64,000 nucleotides of DNA. Origin: DAHUYF01 sp035623985 (lineage in GTDB: Bacteria; Pseudomonadota; Alphaproteobacteria; ATCC43930; CGMCC-115725). The DNA is taken from the NCBI GenBank assembly GCA_035623985.1, contig DASPSJ010000094.1, forward strand, positions 52,124 to 116,123, written 5' to 3'. Both the position numbers and the translations under genes were made by a program. Numbering within the stretch: position 1 is the stretch's first letter; each line of letters begins with the position of its first letter. The notes under the pieces were generated by a model, which had not been told where the DNA came from, ran no database searches, and saw nothing but the letters and a program-made list of their open reading frames with translations. Of the stretch, positions 1 to 8,044 are shown one piece after another.

Positions 1-1719
1 CGGCTGGCGGCGGGCGAGGCGGACCATGCCACCATCGAGAAACGCTATGTGCGGCGCGACGGCGGCACCGTCTGGGCCATCAGCGGCGTTCGGCTCGTGC
101 GCAAGGCGGACGGCGCCCCCGACTACTACATTTCCGTCACCGAGGACATCACCGAGCGCAAGCGCGCCGAGCAGCAGCTTCGCGAGAGCGAGCGGCGCTT
201 CCGCGAGGTCGTGGAATCCGCGCCGAACGCCATGGTGATGAGCGGCCCGGACGGCGCCATCGTCATGGTCAACCGTCAGGCGGAGACGCTGTTCGCCTAT
301 GCCGGCGGCGAACTTCTCGGCCGGCCGGTGGAGATGTTGATCCCCGAGCGTTTCCGAAACGCCCATGGCGGCTTTCACCGCGCGTTCCTCGCCGATCCGC
401 GGCCGCGCCGGATGGGCGCCGGACGAGATCTCTTCGGTCTGAAGAAGGACGGCAGCGAGGTTCCGGTGGAGATCGGCATCACGCCCATCGAGACTGAGGC
501 GGGCAGCATGGTGCTGTCGACGCTTGTCGACATCACCGAGCGGCGGCGCCAGGAAGAGGCGCTGAGGAAGAGCGAGGAGCAGCTACGCCAGGCGCAGAAG
601 ATGGAGGCGATCGGCAATCTCACCGGCGGGATGGCGCACGACTTCAACAATCTTCTGAGCGTGATCATCGGCAACCTCGACCTGGCGCACCCGATGGCGG
701 CAAGGGCCGGCAGTGCCGGCGACCTCGTCCGCGAGGCTCTCGACGCCGCGCTGCGCGGCGCCGACCTGACGCGGCGGCTTCTCGCCTTCGCGCGGCGCCA
801 GCCGCTTCGCCCGCAGCGCGTCGCCGTCAATGAGCTCGTCGCCGGCATGGTCAAGCTGTTGGGGCGCACCCTCGGCGAGAACATCCCGATCTCCGCCGAT
901 TTCTCGGACGGCCTTTGGCCGGTCGTCGTCGACCCCGTCCAGCTCGAGGCGGCGCTGGCGAACTTGGCCACCAACGCGCGCGATGCCATGCCCTCGGGCG
1001 GACGGCTGCGGATCGCCACGGCCAATCGCCGGCTCGATGCCGATTATGCCGCGCTCCATTCCGAGGTGACGCCGGGCGACTACGTCATGATCGCGGTGAG
1101 CGATACCGGGACCGGCATGACGCCCGACGTTCTCGCCCATATCTTCGAGCCGTTCTTCACGACCAAGGCGCTCGGCAAAGGGACCGGCCTCGGCCTCAGC
1201 ATGGTGTTCGGCTTCATCAAGCAGTCGGGCGGACACATCGGCGTCTACAGCGAGCCCGGCGCCGGGACGACATTCCGTCTCTATCTGCCGCGCACGCTGG
1301 CGGAATCCGTCGAAGGTCCGCGGCCGGACGGTGCCGCGCCGCACCGCGCGGCGGGCGAGACGGTGCTCGTGGTCGAGGACAACGAGGCGCTGCGTCGCCT
1401 CGTCGCGCGCCAGGTCGCGGAGCTGGGATATCGCGTGATCGCCGCGCCGAATGCGGCCGAGGCGCTGGCGCTTCTGGACAGCGGCGGGGTCGATCTCCTT
1501 TTCACCGATGTCATCATGCCCGGAGACATGGACGGCTTCGGGCTGGCGCGGCACGTCCTCGCCCGCTGGCCGCATGTCAGGGTCGTTCTCACCTCGGGAT
1601 TCCCCGAGACCAGGATCGACGGCAAGCTGGGGGCGTCATCGGCCATGGTGGGGCTTTTGAGCAAGCCCTATCGCAAGCAGGAGCTGGCGCGCGTCCTGCG
1701 CGACGCGCTTGGCGGCTGA
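1..1719 (+). CDS. PAS-domain hybrid sensor histidine kinase with C-terminal receiver (5' truncated by window edge)
   Basis: The reading frame is open from base 1, so the true start lies upstream. The visible order is: the end of one PAS/PAC domain (finishing in the typical DITERK/R junction near base 160), a second complete PAS domain (about bases 180-540, again ending DITERR), a HisKA dimerisation helix with the phospho-acceptor His codon at about 637-639 in the motif GMAHDFNN, a HATPase domain with N box (NLATNARDAM) and G boxes (DTGTGM, GKGTGLGLS), and a receiver domain whose predicted phospho-Asp is in LLFTDVIMPG (about base 1507). This order is typical of soluble hybrid kinases that pass phosphate on to their own or another receiver. 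No partner regulator is visible in the window. The signal sensed cannot be told from sequence. The family call is secure. Confidence 0.93.
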   Translation, partial: RLAAGEADHATIEKRYVRRDGGTVWAISGVRLVRKADGAPDYYISVTEDITERKRAEQQLRESERRFREVVESAPNAMVMSGPDGAIVMVNRQAETLFAYAGGELLGRPVEMLIPERFRNAHGGFHRAFLADPRPRRMGAGRDLFGLKKDGSEVPVEIGITPIETEAGSMVLSTLVDITERRRQEEALRKSEEQLRQAQKMEAIGNLTGGMAHDFNNLLSVIIGNLDLAHPMAARAGSAGDLVREALDAALRGADLTRRLLAFARRQPLRPQRVAVNELVAGMVKLLGRTLGENIPISADFSDGLWPVVVDPVQLEAALANLATNARDAMPSGGRLRIATANRRLDADYAALHSEVTPGDYVMIAVSDTGTGMTPDVLAHIFEPFFTTKALGKGTGLGLSMVFGFIKQSGGHIGVYSEPGAGTTFRLYLPRTLAESVEGPRPDGAAPHRAAGETVLVVEDNEALRRLVARQVAELGYRVIAAPNAAEALALLDSGGVDLLFTDVIMPGDMDGFGLARHVLARWPHVRVVLTSGFPETRIDGKLGASSAMVGLLSKPYRKQELARVLRDALGG

Positions 1720-1897
1720 GCGCGCCCTTGCGCCGGCCCGGCCCGGCGGGCCGCCCCTTTGCCGATCTTCCGCCCAGGCATTGCTTGTCCCGATCGCCGG
1801 GATCGCCCGCTTCATCGTCGAGCGCGGCGGGCTGGAGAGGTGAACGGCGAGCAGCGCCAGTGCTCGCACCGCCGGGGACCGGATAGCGTGGGGACGT

Positions 1898-2054
1898 CTG
1901 GCGCTCGGCTACACCGATCCGCGCGGCTTCGATTGGCTGCGCCAAGCGATCGCCGAGGCCGTCCTGTGCTTCGCTGGCGCGCAGGAGGCGATCCATAGGC
2001 GATGCACGCGTTGCTCGGGCCGGGCGATCATGCCGTCGTCGTGCTGCCGGCTTG
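1898..2054 (+). pseudogene. Remnant of a class I/II PLP aminotransferase
   Basis: The 540 bases between the kinase and the acyl carrier protein hold no intact gene. A short stretch reads LALGYTDPRGFDWLRQAIAE and then CFAGAQEAI in one frame. It continues as MHALLGPGDHAVVVLP from base 2002 in a different frame, ending in TGA. Both pieces match the N-terminal part of class I/II aminotransferases (the LGYTDPRG, GAQEAI and LxPGDHxVV segments). The expected residues between AIAE and the GAQEAI motif are missing, and the frame changes between bases 1995 and 2002, so this is a decayed fragment. It could mark the scar of an older gene at the edge of the accessory cluster. No function is expected. Confidence 0.6.
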
Positions 2055-2261
2055 ATATCGCCGTCCTCTGCGATATCGAGGACCAGCGTCGGCATCGTTG
2101 CGGGGTGCTCATGGCGAACGTGGGAGACACCCTGCGTTCGCTTCTATCCACAGGTGCGGCAGTTGGTTATGATCATGTTCGTGCCTTGATGCGTCGACGC
2201 TGGTATCGGTTCCCGGGAATTTGCGCTCGCTCGAATACGGTCTCTTTCGTGGGAGAGCTTC

Positions 2262-2567
2262 ATGGGTGGACCCGCAAAATGTCTCTGCCTCCCGGCACAT
2301 GATGCGGAATTGATCGACAGAATTCGCGGCTTTGTCTCAGACGCGCTCGACCTTCCGGTCGAGAAGGTCGGTCCGGACGACCATTTCTACGAGACGCTCG
2401 GCCTTGATTCCCTGGGAGCCGTGGCGGTGTTCATTGATCTGTCCTACGCGTTTGGGATTCCGGAACCGGAACCCCATTTGGACTTCGCTTCCTTCCACAC
2501 CGCACGGTTGCTCGCCACCTATGCCCGAAGCTTCGAGCGTGATCGGCCGGCCCTTGACGCGGTGTGA
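2262..2567 (+). CDS. Acyl carrier protein of the RiPP/FAS-like cluster
   Basis: A 101-residue protein with the phosphopantetheine attachment motif LGLDSLGAV; the predicted modified serine is Ser50. The surrounding helices (DRIRGFVSDALDLP before, VFIDLSYAFGIPEP after) match ordinary acyl carrier proteins. The first 12 residues (two Cys, one Pro) are unusual and the true start could be slightly downstream; ATG 2262 was kept because a GGAGAG sequence precedes it. It is the first gene of a co-directional set with a dehydratase, a ketosynthase and a chain-length-factor-like protein, so it probably tethers the growing acyl chain. The carrier identity is clear; the chain it carries is unknown. Confidence 0.88.
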   Translation: MGGPAKCLCLPAHDAELIDRIRGFVSDALDLPVEKVGPDDHFYETLGLDSLGAVAVFIDLSYAFGIPEPEPHLDFASFHTARLLATYARSFERDRPALDAV

Positions 2568-2985
2568 CATCCTCAATCTGCTGCCCTATGGCGAGTCGTT
2601 CATGCTCATCGACGAGGCGGAACATCTTGGCCATCGGCAGCTCGTCACCCGCTTCACGTGGCGCGAGGATCGTCCTGAGATTGCGGCGCATTTCGTGCGG
2701 GGGCCGAAGCTTGTGCCGGGGGTCCTCCTCGCCGAGCAGGTGGCGCAGTCGGCACTTCTCCTGGCGGTCATCGAAGGTTGCCACCCGTCTCGGGAACCGA
2801 TGATGCTCGGTCAATTCCGGTGCGAGATCATGGGTCCGGCGCAAGCACCTTGTACCGTCGTCGCCAACGTCGCGATAGACGCCGTCATTGGCGGGAAAAT
2901 GGGATTTCGCGCGACCTGTGAGGTTCATGGTAGCCTCGTCGCGAAGGTCCGCGGCATCGCCGCGCCGATGCCAACAGCCCGCTAG
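2521..2985 (+). CDS. FabZ/FabA-like hotdog 3-hydroxyacyl-ACP dehydratase
   Basis: A 154-residue protein if ATG 2521 is used, which overlaps the carrier-protein gene by 47 bases; GTG 2539 is a possible alternative. The core begins ILNLLPYGESFMLIDEAEHL, followed by HFVRGPKLVPGVLLAEQVAQSA, which is the pattern of FabZ/ApeI-like dehydratases (the LPxxxPFLLID and PGVLxxEAMAQ regions). In FabZ the catalytic residues are a His in HFPGxPxMPGV and a Glu in the next helix; here HFVRGPKLVPGV and the Glu of LLAEQ occupy those places. It should remove water from a 3-hydroxyacyl chain on the adjacent carrier protein, giving a double bond. No ketoreductase is encoded nearby, so one would have to be borrowed from primary metabolism. 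Confidence 0.8.
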   Translation: MPEASSVIGRPLTRCDILNLLPYGESFMLIDEAEHLGHRQLVTRFTWREDRPEIAAHFVRGPKLVPGVLLAEQVAQSALLLAVIEGCHPSREPMMLGQFRCEIMGPAQAPCTVVANVAIDAVIGGKMGFRATCEVHGSLVAKVRGIAAPMPTAR

Positions 2986-2995
2986 GTGGCTCTGC

Positions 2996-4126
2996 GTGAC
3001 AACGACTTTCCCTCGCCCGGCCGTTTCTGCGGTGGGTGCCGTTTCGGCGCTTGGGTTCGACTGGCCGACGACGTGGACTGGACTGCTCGCCGGCGCGTCA
3101 CCCCGTACGTCCTATCGGGACCTCGATCGCCGGTATGACATCGATGTCTTGGTTGCCGCGGTTCCGGGCCTGAACCGGGACATCTCCCAGGACGGTGGGG
3201 GGGCGGCGGTTCGTCTGGCAAACATGGCGTTGGACCAAGTGCGAACGCCCGCCGAGCCAGTGCGCATCTATGGCGGCAGCAACCACGGTGAAACCGATCT
3301 TCTGCTCACGTTGCTGCTCGCCGAGGTGGGAACGGGCTCCAGGGAACAGTGGCGGGCGGTGCTGTTCGATCCCGTTCCGCGCGCCTGTGGTGGATCCGTC
3401 GATTGGACCTATGGTGCCTGCGGCTCCGGATTGCTCGCGCTTGCCGCGGCCGTGCAGGACAGTGCCGGGTCGCTTGGCGAGATCATCGTGCTCGCGGCCG
3501 ATGCCCTCAGCGCGATCGAGGTAATCGGGTTTCGGCGGATCGGCGCCGTCGCGCAACACGGCTGTCGGCCTTTCCACGACACACGCGATGGACTTCTGAT
3601 CGGCGAAGGTGCCGTTGCCCTCCGGTTGGCCGCGAGCGCGGCGGATTCTGCGGCGATCCGCCTTTTAGGCTTCGGATTGAGCTGCGACGCCGGTCACCCT
3701 ACCGATCCGGATCCAGACGGCCGGTGGCTCGGCAAGGCGCTCGACGATGCGCTCCGCCGCGCAGAACTCATTCCGTCCGATATCAAGGCGATCGTCTGTC
3801 ACGGCACGGGAACGCAAAAGAACGATGCGATCGAGGCGGCAATAATCACCGAGCGTTGGGGCGCTCGCGGCGTTCCCATCACGTCGGTGAAGGGCGGCCT
3901 CGGACACACGATGGGAGCAGCCGGTCTATTCAACGTCCTTGTCGCCGTCGAAGCGTGCCGGACGGGCAAACTGCCTCCGACAACGACAGACGGCAGTGCG
4001 ACGCTCGACCGGGTGGATGTCGTGTGCGGACGGCCACGCGACATCGAGCCCGGAGGGGCGATTCTCGTCCTCGCCAGCGGGTTCGGCGGCAACAACGCCG
4101 CGTGCATCGTCGGTGCCCGCCAATGA
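2996..4126 (+). CDS. Beta-ketoacyl-ACP synthase (ketosynthase alpha-like)
   Basis: GTG 2996 was chosen as start because AGGTGG sits about 8 bases upstream and similarity to ketosynthases begins directly after it; this gives 376 residues. The Cys-His-His triad of condensing enzymes is complete: Cys142 in YGACGSG, His269 in CHGTGTQKND, and Lys299/His304 in SVKGGLGHTMGAAG. It should therefore catalyse decarboxylative chain extension. The gene follows the dehydratase by 10 bases and its stop overlaps the next start (ATGA at 4123), so the two ketosynthase-like proteins are probably translated together and may form an alpha/beta heterodimer as in type II polyketide and aryl-polyene systems. Confidence 0.87.
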   Translation: MTTTFPRPAVSAVGAVSALGFDWPTTWTGLLAGASPRTSYRDLDRRYDIDVLVAAVPGLNRDISQDGGGAAVRLANMALDQVRTPAEPVRIYGGSNHGETDLLLTLLLAEVGTGSREQWRAVLFDPVPRACGGSVDWTYGACGSGLLALAAAVQDSAGSLGEIIVLAADALSAIEVIGFRRIGAVAQHGCRPFHDTRDGLLIGEGAVALRLAASAADSAAIRLLGFGLSCDAGHPTDPDPDGRWLGKALDDALRRAELIPSDIKAIVCHGTGTQKNDAIEAAIITERWGARGVPITSVKGGLGHTMGAAGLFNVLVAVEACRTGKLPPTTTDGSATLDRVDVVCGRPRDIEPGGAILVLASGFGGNNAACIVGARQ

Positions 4127-4986
4127 GCGCGCTCGCCCTCACGATCGAAGGCGGGTTCCCAATACTGCTTGGCCAGGATCTCGCGCGATATGTCACCCAG
4201 CTCACCGATGCGGAACGCGCTGTCGCCGAGCGGGCGTCGGGCGTAAAGCACGCCCGGCTCGTCGGGTCGGCCGGGTGCTTCGCCGCTCTGGCGGGAAGCG
4301 CATTGCTCCAGCGGCTTGGCCCGCGCGAGACCGGCGTCATATGCACGGGTGGACCTTGGTCATTGGCCGCCTGCAGCACTTTCATCAATCGTACGAGTGA
4401 GGCCGGCCCCGGGCTGGTGAACCCGCTTCAGTTTCCGGCCACCCTTCTCAGCGCGGCGGCGACGATACCCGCGAGCCTCCTGCATGCTCACGCTTTTGCC
4501 TTCGTCATCGGCCATGACCGCCTCGCCTTTTTCGAGGCACTGCACCGGGCCTCGAGCGCCGTCGATTATAGGCTCGCAGCACAGGTATTGGTTCTCGCGG
4601 TCTCGAGCGGCGATGTCTTCATCGAAGCGGCGCGCGCGCGGGCGGGCGTCGGCCGTCCGTCTCTCGACGTGTCGATCGCCTTCGGCATCGCCGCAGAAAG
4701 CGACCAGGCGACCCTACAACTACTCGGCGTCTATATTGATAAGACCGCCCCGGCGCATGGTGGCACGTCATACAAAGCCGAGTGGCGCGGTGATGCCTTT
4801 GTGTGTCCTATCGATACGCCCCTCGCGTATGGCGAGGCTTATGGCGCCAGTGGCGCGGTGCTCTGCATCGCTGCTGCCCGGCACCACGCCGCAACAACCC
4901 GACATGCAAGCACGCCGTTTTCTGTCGACGTGTGCGCAGACGGACGAACGGCGACCGCGATCTTTCAGCTCACCGAGGGAAGCTGA
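4123..4986 (+). CDS. Ketosynthase-like chain-length-factor protein lacking the catalytic triad
   Basis: A 287-residue thiolase-fold relative, shorter than a full ketosynthase (about 400 residues). The region NPLQFPATLLSAAATIPASLL and the SAGCFAALAGSALL helix resemble the N-terminal ketosynthase domain family found beside the active synthase in aryl polyene clusters (Pfam Ketoacyl-synt_2 type). No CHGTGT or K-x4-GH motif is present, so it is not expected to condense. It overlaps the active ketosynthase gene by four bases. The most likely role is as partner subunit shaping the acyl pocket. Assignment rests on pattern and context and is moderately sure. Confidence 0.68.
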   Translation: MSALALTIEGGFPILLGQDLARYVTQLTDAERAVAERASGVKHARLVGSAGCFAALAGSALLQRLGPRETGVICTGGPWSLAACSTFINRTSEAGPGLVNPLQFPATLLSAAATIPASLLHAHAFAFVIGHDRLAFFEALHRASSAVDYRLAAQVLVLAVSSGDVFIEAARARAGVGRPSLDVSIAFGIAAESDQATLQLLGVYIDKTAPAHGGTSYKAEWRGDAFVCPIDTPLAYGEAYGASGAVLCIAAARHHAATTRHASTPFSVDVCADGRTATAIFQLTEGS

Positions 4987-5136
4987 GGAGACGATCCAGA
5001 GAGTGCGGACCGCGGTCATGGTGCCGACGGTCGATACCAATTGGGTTGACAGAGCAACCGTTCGTTGTGATCCTATTTACCAGGTGAGGTGCATGTCGAT
5101 CGAGACGCGGAGCGTTCCTGGAAGCAGGGGGACTCA

Positions 5137-5508
5137 ATGGCGAACGCAAAGGCAAAGAAGTCGGCCGCCACCAAAAAGGCAAAGAAGCCATACCCGCATG
5201 TCGACATCGACATCCCGAAGGTGACCGCCAAAACGAAGGTGTCTAGCTTGACGGTCGGCCAACTCGTCGAGCTTCTCGTTCAAGTCCATACCCAGTTGCC
5301 CATTCAACGGGGAATGCCGAGCCCGAAGGTCGTCAACGACGCCATCAAGCAAGTTCACCAGCTCATCCTCTCGCCCGACAGTGCGTTCCGGGGGATGCAG
5401 ATGGCGGTCCTCAAGGAGATTCCTAACATACGGTCGAAAGGCCCGTGGGCGCCCAAGGATGGCGGACCCGCGCCGAACGCCGGCGACGCGCGGAAAGCGC
5501 CGGGGTGA
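5137..5508 (+). CDS. Small Lys-rich hypothetical protein of the RiPP/FAS-like cluster
   Basis: A 123-residue protein starting at ATG 5137, with AGGGGGA just upstream; in-frame ATGs further up lack such a site. Residues 1-20 are almost entirely Ala/Lys (MANAKAKKSAATKKAKKP), followed by a folded-looking core with VSSLTVGQLVELLVQVH and VNDAIKQVHQLIL, and a Gly/Pro-rich tail. I do not recognise the family. Its place immediately before the radical SAM gene suggests a role in peptide recognition or precursor handling, but no PqqD-like RRE fold is evident by eye. The 150 bases upstream (4987-5136) hold no other gene. Confidence 0.65.
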   Translation: MANAKAKKSAATKKAKKPYPHVDIDIPKVTAKTKVSSLTVGQLVELLVQVHTQLPIQRGMPSPKVVNDAIKQVHQLILSPDSAFRGMQMAVLKEIPNIRSKGPWAPKDGGPAPNAGDARKAPG

Positions 5509-5518
5509 GGAGGGACTC

Positions 5519-6949
5519 ATGGCCGCGCTCGCTCACTCGCGCTTCAACATCGTGGTGCCTTTGCGCCACGGGCGAAACCTCGCCTACAACTCCATGAGCC
5601 ACGCCACGGCGGTTTGGGATCGGGCCGAGTCGGACGTCTTCGACCGCGTCGGGCGGGGCGAAGACATCGACGACGCAGAGGCGACCGTCACCGACCTGCT
5701 CTATGGCGGCTTCATCGTCCGTCACGGGTTCGATGAGCTGGCGCTCTTGCGCCAACGCTACGACGCCACGCGCAAGGATCCCTCGCGAATGGTCCTCACC
5801 ATCGCGCCGACGCTCATGTGCAACTTCGGCTGCGACTACTGTTTCCAGGGCGCGTGCAAGCCGGCCGGCACCATGTCCGCGGACGTTCAGGACGCGATCG
5901 TCGACCTCGTGACGCGCGCGACGCCGTCGCTGAAGCGCCTGCACGTCGCGTGGTATGGGGGCGAGCCGCTTTTGGCCCCGGCCGTCATCGACTCGCTTTC
6001 GGAGCGTCTGATCGCCCTGTGCGACGCGAAATCCGTCGCCTACGACGCGACGATCGTCACCAACGGCTACAAGCTGACGCTCGGCGTGGCCCGCGCCCTC
6101 GCGGCCCGCAGGGTTACGGGGGCTCAGATCACGCTGGACGGCGCACGGAACGAGCACGACCGCCGGCGCTTTCGACTCGGGGGCGGGGGCTCGTTCGACC
6201 GCATCCTCGCCAACCTGAAGGCCGCCATCGACGACGTGCCGCTGACCATCAGCATCCGCATCAATATCGACTCGAGGAACGCCGCCTCGGTGTACGCGCT
6301 GCTCGACGAGCTGGCGAGGCAGGGTTTTGCCCGGCGGAAGAATTTCGGTGTGTACTTCGCCCCGGTCGAGGCCATCACCGAGGGCTGCCACAATGTGGCC
6401 GACGACTGCATGTCGAAATCGGCGTATGGGCGGCTCGAGACGGAACTCACGCGGTACGCCTTCGATGCGGGGCTGTCTTCCCTGCCATATCCACCCCGTT
6501 TCCGCGGCGTGTGCGGTGCTCTCCGGCCGAAGGGCTTCGTGGTGCTACCCAACGGCGACGTTCACAAATGCTGGGACACGGTCGCCTCGCCCGACCAAAA
6601 GGTCGGCACGATCTTCGATGTCGACGCACTGGCGGCGGACAAGCGGGCGCTCCGTTGGGTGCAGTGGTCACCCTTCGACAATGCCACGTGCACGAGCTGC
6701 AAGATCTTGCCCAACTGCGCGGGCTCCTGCGCCCACAAGTTCCTGAACCCGGATCAGACGCTCGGCGAGGCAGGAGCTCTCCCGTGCCCGAGTTGGAAAT
6801 ACAACATCAACGAGCGCTTGCTTCTCACCGCGGAGCGGAGCGGCGCCATCACGGCGGACGACTACCAATCGGAGCAAGTCAGAACGAACAGCGCGGCGAT
6901 TTGCTCCGTCTCGCCGCTGCTGGTCGGCCAGGCCGCGTTCGACCGGTAG
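5519..6949 (+). CDS. Radical SAM/SPASM peptide maturase
   Basis: A 476-residue protein from ATG 5519 (GAGGAGGGA upstream). An N-terminal segment (about 1-90) precedes the radical SAM core, whose cluster motif C-x3-C-x2-C is Cys101, Cys105 and Cys108 (CNFGCDYCF). WYGGEPLL follows as the usual GGEP motif that contacts SAM. The C-terminal third has the SPASM pattern: GVCGA, a CWDTV segment, then CTSCKILPNCAGSC and a last Cys in LPCPSW, enough for two auxiliary 4Fe-4S clusters. Enzymes of this build install thioether, C-C or epimer changes on ribosomal peptides. The Cys-rich repeat peptide encoded 55 bases downstream is the obvious substrate. The exact chemistry cannot be read from sequence. Confidence 0.92.
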   Translation: MAALAHSRFNIVVPLRHGRNLAYNSMSHATAVWDRAESDVFDRVGRGEDIDDAEATVTDLLYGGFIVRHGFDELALLRQRYDATRKDPSRMVLTIAPTLMCNFGCDYCFQGACKPAGTMSADVQDAIVDLVTRATPSLKRLHVAWYGGEPLLAPAVIDSLSERLIALCDAKSVAYDATIVTNGYKLTLGVARALAARRVTGAQITLDGARNEHDRRRFRLGGGGSFDRILANLKAAIDDVPLTISIRINIDSRNAASVYALLDELARQGFARRKNFGVYFAPVEAITEGCHNVADDCMSKSAYGRLETELTRYAFDAGLSSLPYPPRFRGVCGALRPKGFVVLPNGDVHKCWDTVASPDQKVGTIFDVDALAADKRALRWVQWSPFDNATCTSCKILPNCAGSCAHKFLNPDQTLGEAGALPCPSWKYNINERLLLTAERSGAITADDYQSEQVRTNSAAICSVSPLLVGQAAFDR

Positions 6950-7004
6950 ATCTGGATGCATTGCCACCACGAACCCCTGACCGCTCCGACACGAGAGATG
7001 AACG

Positions 7005-7508
7005 ATGAAATTTCTCGTTAAACCCCTGAACGGTTTCGTGCCGTCGCGATCCATGACCGGCACCAGCATGCCTGCGGCCTGCGAGGGCGGCGGCTGTGGC
7101 GCGGATGCGTGCGCCTCGGCGCATTGCGTCGCCGATGCTTGCGGGGGAGACGCCTGTGGCGCGGCGTCTTGTGCTGCCGATGCAGGCGGCATTGGTGCAT
7201 GCGCGGCAGACTTTGCCGGGGCAGGTGGATGCGGGGCAGACGCCTGTGGCGCTGCAGCGTGTGGAACGGACGCCTGCGGGGCCGCCGTCTGCGGGGCGGA
7301 CGCCGGCGCGACGGCGGGCTGCGGCCTCGACGCAAGCGGCGCGGGCGCATGCGCGGCGGACGGCTGCGCCGCCGCGGTTTGTGGAGCCGACGCATGCGCG
7401 GCGAATCTGTGCGCCGGTGATGCCTGTCTTCTCAACGCCTGCGCAGCGGATGCCGGGGGCGGCGCCTGCCTCATCCAGATCAACAACGTCCCTATCGTCG
7501 GCTACTGA
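7005..7508 (+). CDS. Cys/Gly/Ala/Asp repeat precursor peptide, probable target of the radical SAM enzyme
   Basis: A 167-residue protein with 22 cysteines. Residues 1-30 are leader-like (MKFLVKPLNGFVPSRS start), and the end is a hydrophobic tail (QINNVPIVGY). From about residue 31 to 150 the chain is built on a 10-residue period (30 bp in DNA) in which the sixth position of each decad is Cys and the ninth is nearly always Asp, giving repeated C-x2-D units (CGAD, CGTD, CAAD, CGLD). In eight decads a second Cys sits five residues earlier. There is almost no other polar residue and no aromatic in this region. I know of no named family with exactly this repeat. Radical SAM enzymes making Cys-to-Asp thioethers act on C-x3-D motifs, so a related cross-linking is plausible. 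A structural pentapeptide-like coil is the alternative. Confidence 0.85.
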   Translation: MKFLVKPLNGFVPSRSMTGTSMPAACEGGGCGADACASAHCVADACGGDACGAASCAADAGGIGACAADFAGAGGCGADACGAAACGTDACGAAVCGADAGATAGCGLDASGAGACAADGCAAAVCGADACAANLCAGDACLLNACAADAGGGACLIQINNVPIVGY

Positions 7509-7524
7509 ACAGGAGGAGCCCTCG

Positions 7525-8025
7525 ATGCCGGTTCAGTTTACGGGCAGTCTCGATCCCGGTCAGTATGAGGTTTGGACCACCTACGGCTGGAACCGCGAGT
7601 TCCTCATGGAGTGGTCGGTGCGTCCGCGCCCCGGTCAAATCGGCGAAGTCGCGCTCCGCGCTCTCGCCGTCGAAGCGACCGACGATGGGACGCTCACCTA
7701 TTGGCTGACGGTGTGGAACGTCGGCCAACAATCGGTTGACTTCGAGGCGCTGTACTCGGCGGTGACGACGGCCCAAAACGTGATCGATGACCCGAGCGGG
7801 GCGTATACGCTCGGCGCCGGGGGGACACTCGGCCTCCAGTGGGACCTCGGCGTGGCGCCGACCTTGCTCGCCCTCGTGGCCATCCCCCAAGTCACCGGTG
7901 CCGTGTTCGAGTGCTCGACGCCGTCGGTGCAGCTCAACGCCGACGGCACGGCGACATATTTTTTCACCGTGACCAACACCGGCGCGGCGACGGCTTCTTT
8001 CCGCCTGAGGGCGGGTCTGACATGA
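7525..8025 (+). CDS. Hypothetical protein with two Ig-like beta repeats, RiPP/FAS-like cluster
   Basis: A 166-residue protein from ATG 7525, with AGGAGG nine bases upstream. It contains two related halves: one around VEATDDGTLTYWLTVWNVG and one around VQLNADGTATYFFTVTNTG, each followed by a short strand rich in Ser/Phe/Ala. This D-G-T-x-T-Y-x-x-T-V-x-N-x-G pattern is what alternating strands of a small beta sandwich look like. No signal peptide or enzyme motif is seen. It follows the repeat-peptide gene by 16 bases and is most likely a binding or carrier partner for the modified peptide. Not a recognised family. Confidence 0.7.
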   Translation: MPVQFTGSLDPGQYEVWTTYGWNREFLMEWSVRPRPGQIGEVALRALAVEATDDGTLTYWLTVWNVGQQSVDFEALYSAVTTAQNVIDDPSGAYTLGAGGTLGLQWDLGVAPTLLALVAIPQVTGAVFECSTPSVQLNADGTATYFFTVTNTGAATASFRLRAGLT

Positions 8026-8044
8026 TCGGATTGGAGACGAGACG

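Noticed and set aside
583..1575. Long open frame antisense to the sensor kinase
   Set aside because: It is the mirror of a high-GC coding frame; its translation has no recognisable domain while the + strand frame has complete PAS, HisKA, HATPase and receiver motifs.
4123..4986. A second active ketosynthase
   Set aside because: The protein is about 110 residues short and has none of the catalytic His/Lys motifs.
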